Below are positions 9,306 through 12,577 of a DNA stretch of 12,577 bases, piece by piece (position 1 is the first letter of the stretch; every line of letters starts with the position of its first letter). The translations under genes were made by a program, and so were the position numbers. The notes under the pieces were generated by a model that was not told the DNA's origin, ran no database searches, and saw only the letters and a list, made by a program, of their open reading frames with translations. This DNA comes from Flammula alnicola (taxonomy: Eukaryota > Basidiomycota > Agaricomycetes > Agaricales > Strophariaceae): NCBI GenBank assembly GCA_015499995.1, contig JADNRV010000807.1:1-12577 (forward strand), given 5' to 3'.

Positions 9306-10898
9306 TCATACCACATCGGAATTCTGTTTCTCTTCTGTTGTGGGCTCGTAACCAGGCACAGGTGGCAAAACCCCTTCCTCGTCCGAATAGTCACTATCCT
9401 CTTGCCACGGTTTGAGTTCAACTTTAACACCTGCTGGTGTTTGCTGAGGCCACCTCTTTTCTCGTTGGATATCAACTGGATCACCATCAGCCATGCTTCT
9501 CATGGCGAGCAACGTGTACTAAACTTCAAATTAGTTAACCTGATTTATGGGATGCAGAAGAAACACCGACATTGGCATCGTTTCCAGCGTTGTGCAGATG
9601 TTTTGTGGGTATCTGGAGCAGACTGCAAGTTTTCTCCAATGATCGTTTGTTTCCATCGCCTTCACCCAGCAATGCGCCTATAAGATCTGCAGTGTCGATG
9701 ACGAAAATCCCCGTTTCCGGCATTGTATCCGGTAAAACGTAGGACAGCCCATTCAAATCTACACCTAGTTTATTGAGATCCCTAGTAGAAAAAGAAAGGT
9801 CAACGACATTATCTTGGGAACGATTATCTCCTCACTTGACATCCTGGGTGTTGTCGTGAAATATTAAGAATACGGAACCATATTCGGCAAGCTTTGCGAT
9901 CAAATTGTGAATACGCTGCTTGAACACTGCTTTCTTGACAACCTCGCTCTCCCCGAACGTATAGTTCTGCAAGAAATTTTATTCATTAGTTCCAAAAGAA
10001 TAAATGTCCACCCACATAGCGATGGTCTGGCACATATTGCGAGTTTCTAAATGCTTTAGCTTCTTCGACTATGAAGTGTCCGTGGTCCTCAACTTGGGTA
10101 CCAGCGTTCCAGCCGACGAGGCTCCATCCAAATTCTGTGAGCAATGTATGGTCGCGTTCCCATGCTTCAAAGTCAAGGGCACACCAGACGCCTTTTTTCC
10201 CCGTCCAAAAGTTACGAACGCGTTCGAAGAGATGACGGCGGTGAGTAACAAGTGGATTGGATCCCTTCAACCGTTTGTTATTTTTGTCGATAATCTGGAA
10301 CAACTCAGCAGGCAATACGGTGTTATGAGTTATATATAAGCGGTCACCTTGATGGCATTGCGCAGCGACCCTCCATCCGGGTAAACGACAGGAGAAACTG
10401 TTTTTAGATTAGACTCTGTCAAGAGACAGTCCGAATACGGCAGGGGTATAATGTGTTTGGTCAGTTGCATGGCATGCAGCCAATATCGCAAGTAGTCGAC
10501 TTGGGCAGAAGAAAATAGCAGACGGGCTTCTCCGGTGGGGAAAGTGCCTGTTCGTAGACAAATTCAACATTATTTGAATTTGAATGAACTCTGGACAATC
10601 GTACCCATATACATTTGAACTCCCTTGATGCCTTCTACTTGAAGCGGATGATCAGGGTGAACGAGAGCATCGTGTGCTATAAAGAATCTTTTATTAGTTC
10701 ACCATCCAAAAAAACACGCTTTATATGAACCTAAGATGGCCTTGAGCGGTGCCCTATCCTCAGGATCTGGCAGGGCTTGATGCCTGGAGGCAACCCTGAT
10801 CAGCGGCGCCTTCCTCGGATATCCTGTTTCACCTACCACTCAAACCATATATCAGTATATCTGTAGTATCCAGTAACCACAGGAGTCTCAGCGGGCAT
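9306..10898 (-). CDS. Gfd2/YDR514C-like protein with DEDDh (RNase H-like) exonuclease fold
   Basis: Eight exons (minus): 10898-10837, 10783-10731, 10676-10605, 10547-10348, 10294-10016, 9966-9836, 9781-9571, 9518-9306, giving 406 aa. The start MPAETPVVTGYYRYTDIWFE is fixed by a 53-nt intron that joins it to WHQALPDPEDRAPLK. The N-terminal 130 residues look like a conserved fungal module but I cannot name it. The nuclease domain (about 160-345) has exo I CALDFEAWE (D170, E172), exo II IFHDNTQDVKDL (D260 or D264) and exo III HNAGNDANYT (H329, D334), so the DEDDh set is complete. The tail is acidic (EDSDYSDEEG). Yeast GFD2 was found as a multicopy suppressor tied to mRNA export (Dbp5), but no biochemical role is firm, so activity here is inference. 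An acceptor nine bases upstream (exon 5 starting 10303) would add three residues. It converges on LAG1 and diverges from CENP-A. Confidence 0.82.
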
Positions 10899-11195
10899 TG
10901 TATTCCAGGTATACAGTGGGGGGTATGAAGATGATAAACTCGTTCTGAAAGACAAGTTGCGCGTCTAAATGAGATCGATCGCTATTTGCACCTGTGTATT
11001 GTGCAGGCCAAGCAGTACACGGTCACGATCTCCATCATTTCCTTTCTGGGATACAAAGGTTGGGAAGTCCCCGTTGCTCAATTGACTGCTTTCATTGTTA
11101 TCTGCTTGCTCTTCCGACCCAGTCCAAGTCCCTGATCCTGACGGGGTCGTCGGACGTTTAACGACCTCGCGCTGAATAGCCGCACTCTTTCTTAG
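10899..11195. promoter_or_regulatory. Divergent promoter region, GFD2-like (minus) / CENP-A (plus)
   Basis: 297 bp separate the two start codons. A minus-strand open frame covers much of it and the first CENP-A exons, but it looks like antisense shadow. No clear TATA box or cell-cycle element is seen in it. Confidence 0.4.
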
Positions 11196-11880
11196 ATGGC
11201 GCAGACAGCTCAGAAAGCTTCCGGCTCTGGCAAACGGAAAGCGCCAGACTCCTCCGATCCACCCACACCTGTGGCTAAAAAGGCGAAGACTGCCACAGCC
11301 CGGAAAAGCACAGGAGGACGCGCCCCTCCTCCTCCTCGGAAAAGCACTGGAAGGCGGTCTGATGGTACGCTCATCTAGAATCACGTAGAGGCGAAAGTTC
11401 TGACTTACGTGAATGAAGTAGGGGAAGGCGCCGCTCCCAGGAAAACGCGACGATACCGACCTGGTACAGTGGCACTGCGCGAGATCAGGAAATACCAAAA
11501 GAGTACAGACTTATTGCTCCAAAAGCTACCTTTTTCGCGTATAGTGCGTACAATTCCTTGGACTGCAAGACAATTCCGATCTGACACCTGTGGCAGGTCC
11601 GAGAAATCACGCAGGAAATGACTACAGATACGAACTTCAGGAACAGCGCAGACTTACGGTGGCAGAGCTCCGCCCTTCTAGCCCTGCAGGAGGCTACTGA
11701 GGCGTACCTCGTCCATCTCTTCGAAGACGCGTACGTGTGAACTCTCCGTCTTTCTGTTGGTCTTAAACCTTATTTTTGTACAGGAATCTTTGCGCCATAC
11801 ACGCGAAGCGAGTGACAATCATGACCAGGGATATTCAACTAGCACGCAGAATTCGTGGGCCATGGGGTGGCCTAGGCTAA
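11196..11880 (+). CDS. CENPA: Centromeric histone H3 variant CENP-A (Cse4/Cnp1)
   Basis: Replaces H3 in centromeric nucleosomes and seeds the kinetochore. Four exons: 11196-11364, 11419-11543, 11597-11730, 11784-11880, giving 174 aa. The tail (1-66) is Lys/Ser/Pro-rich with an H3-like ARKSTGG at 35-41 and a second RKSTG at 48-52. The fold domain starts at [20 protein letters not shown] and includes [11 protein letters not shown], a long loop 1 (about 107-117), [39 protein letters not shown] and the end [17 protein letters not shown] rather than H3 is shown by the longer and different N-tail, the loop 1 insertion, Trp120 where H3 has Phe, [19 protein letters not shown] in helix 2, and the C-terminus, which resembles the GLG end of animal CENP-A. 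Canonical H3 is ruled out by length and loop 1. Introns are 53-54 nt. Confidence 0.93.
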
Positions 11881-12363
11881 ATATTTATCGTTTATCTTTC
11901 GACTTGTTTTATGTATCTTTTTTGCATATCGTTCATCTAAACTTCCAACATAACGTATTCAGCCCCATTGACTGCTCTTTTCATCCTCCTTTGAGGTTTT
12001 ATGCTCTTTGGTGTGGGTATAGTTACAGTAAAGTAAAACTCTAGTAATACTTGTCATCGAACCCAAACTATCCCTACAACTCTAGAAGCGTCAATCCGTC
12101 AACAACGGCACGCGGTGGCCGATGAGCAAGTGTGACGCCAAAGTTGGACGCGATATTCGGTTGTTTTGTCTATATAAGAGAAAGAATCAGAGAAGAGCTT
12201 CAATAATTTTATGTTTCTTTCGTGTGCGGTCATATTAGATCAAGAAAGATTCAACGGGCGTCCACCATTCCCTCAGGAATATAAATGGGGGTCCCTCAAA
12301 ACCACTTTTATTTTCATTCCGAGTGCAAAATGATCGCAACTTACATGGGTACCCCAGATGTGT
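11881..12363. other. Convergent intergenic region, CENP-A / Oxa1-Cox18-like; no gene recognised
   Basis: This region holds the 3' ends of two genes facing each other. It contains an AT-rich left half and, on the plus strand, two TATA-like strings (tatataag at about 12171 and atataaat at about 12279). These might start a transcript running antisense into the insertase gene, but there is no supported product. No tRNA cloverleaf was found. Confidence 0.4.
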
Positions 12364-12577
12364 TTACCGTTGCTGTTTGGAGCTGGCTGGTGTCGGAGAA
12401 GAGTTGGACTCCTTGGACGGCTGGGACTCAAGAAGTCGCCTATTCCTCCGTCGCGCGTCACTCCATTCCATTGCCCAGGTCTGGACTAAACCGAAGGCAG
12501 CTGAGGTGACCCAGTAAATTGTTACACTCTGCGGAGGTTAAGATCAGTACTTGCCACTCAACGTGATAGAGAAACAT
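12364..12577 (-). CDS. Oxa1/YidC/Alb3-family membrane insertase (probably Cox18/Oxa2-like), last exon; runs off right edge
   Basis: The last exon (12528-12364) reads SVTIYWVTSAAFGLVQTWAM and then a basic, Ser-rich tail ending SSKQQR and TAA. The pattern of an aromatic-rich IYWVTS…QTW final membrane helix followed by an Arg-rich matrix tail is that of the Oxa1/YidC insertase family, which places proteins into the mitochondrial inner membrane; the WVTSAAFGLVQ form looks closer to Cox18/Oxa2 than to Oxa1. The acceptor ctccgcag at 12529-12534, with a ctgat/ttaac branch-like stretch just before it, shows that the rest up to 12577 is intron. Only 54 residues are visible, so the family call rests on a short segment; another polytopic protein is possible. 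Confidence 0.55.

Noticed and set aside
5251..10898. Two DEDDh exonuclease genes flanking ceramide synthase, considered as a functional cluster
   Set aside because: The two nucleases belong to different families, and nothing links RNA trimming to ceramide synthesis; chance adjacency is enough.
10965..11498. A 177-codon minus-strand open frame across the CENP-A promoter and first exons
   Set aside because: It is antisense to well-supported CENP-A exons, is Arg/Ser/Pro-rich as expected of shadow frames, and resembles no family.
12285..12509. Plus-strand open frame of 74 codons near the right edge
   Set aside because: It is fully antisense to the Oxa1/Cox18-like last exon, which has a coherent membrane helix, splice acceptor and stop.

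Overview
The window looks like a gene-dense piece of nuclear chromosome from a basidiomycete fungus, most likely an Agaricomycete. Almost every gene is broken up by very short spliceosomal introns: I resolved 42 introns in six complete genes, nearly all 48-61 nt (one of 67), with gt...ag ends and, in many, branch-like ctnay boxes. Gene spacing is only about 140-620 bp, and the protein families are typical fungal ones. I see no prokaryotic signals, transposon, virus, CRISPR array or rRNA.

Layout from left to right. (1) Positions 1-444, minus: the 5' end of a large gene resembling FMP27/Hobbit (BLTP2-like bridge lipid-transfer protein); it runs off the left edge and carries an apparent frameshift. 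(2) 1064-3266, minus: DPB2, the B subunit of DNA polymerase epsilon, 12 exons. (3) 3576-5113, plus: a PHAF1/UPF0183 family protein, 7 exons. (4) 5251-7120, minus: a REX3/REXO1-type DEDDh RNA exonuclease with an N-terminal CCCH finger, 7 exons. (5) 7367-9120, plus: ceramide synthase LAG1/LAC1, 10 exons. (6) 9306-10898, minus: a Gfd2/YDR514C-type DEDDh nuclease-fold protein, 8 exons. (7) 11196-11880, plus: CENP-A/Cse4, the centromeric histone H3 variant, 4 exons. (8) 12364-12577, minus: the last exon of an Oxa1/Cox18-type membrane insertase running off the right edge.

From DPB2 rightward, strands alternate strictly, giving three divergent promoters (DPB2/PHAF1-like, REX3-like/LAG1, GFD2-like/CENP-A) and three convergent 3' ends. 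The genes are unrelated housekeeping functions (replication, autophagy-related, RNA processing, sphingolipid synthesis, centromere identity, mitochondrial membrane insertion) and do not form a pathway or cluster. I found no wholly new system. The points most worth a second look are gene-level: a GC-AG intron with a competing GT donor that decides whether the ceramide synthase keeps its acidic, KKxx-ending tail; a second GC-AG intron in DPB2; duplicated H3-like [12 protein letters not shown] motifs and a long loop 1 in CENP-A; an AAGCTT-rich repeat in a divergent promoter; and the apparent frameshift in the FMP27-like gene.

Gene models were built by hand from reading frame, splice consensus and remembered family conservation. 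Exon borders are good to the base where the frame forces them, and are flagged where they are not.
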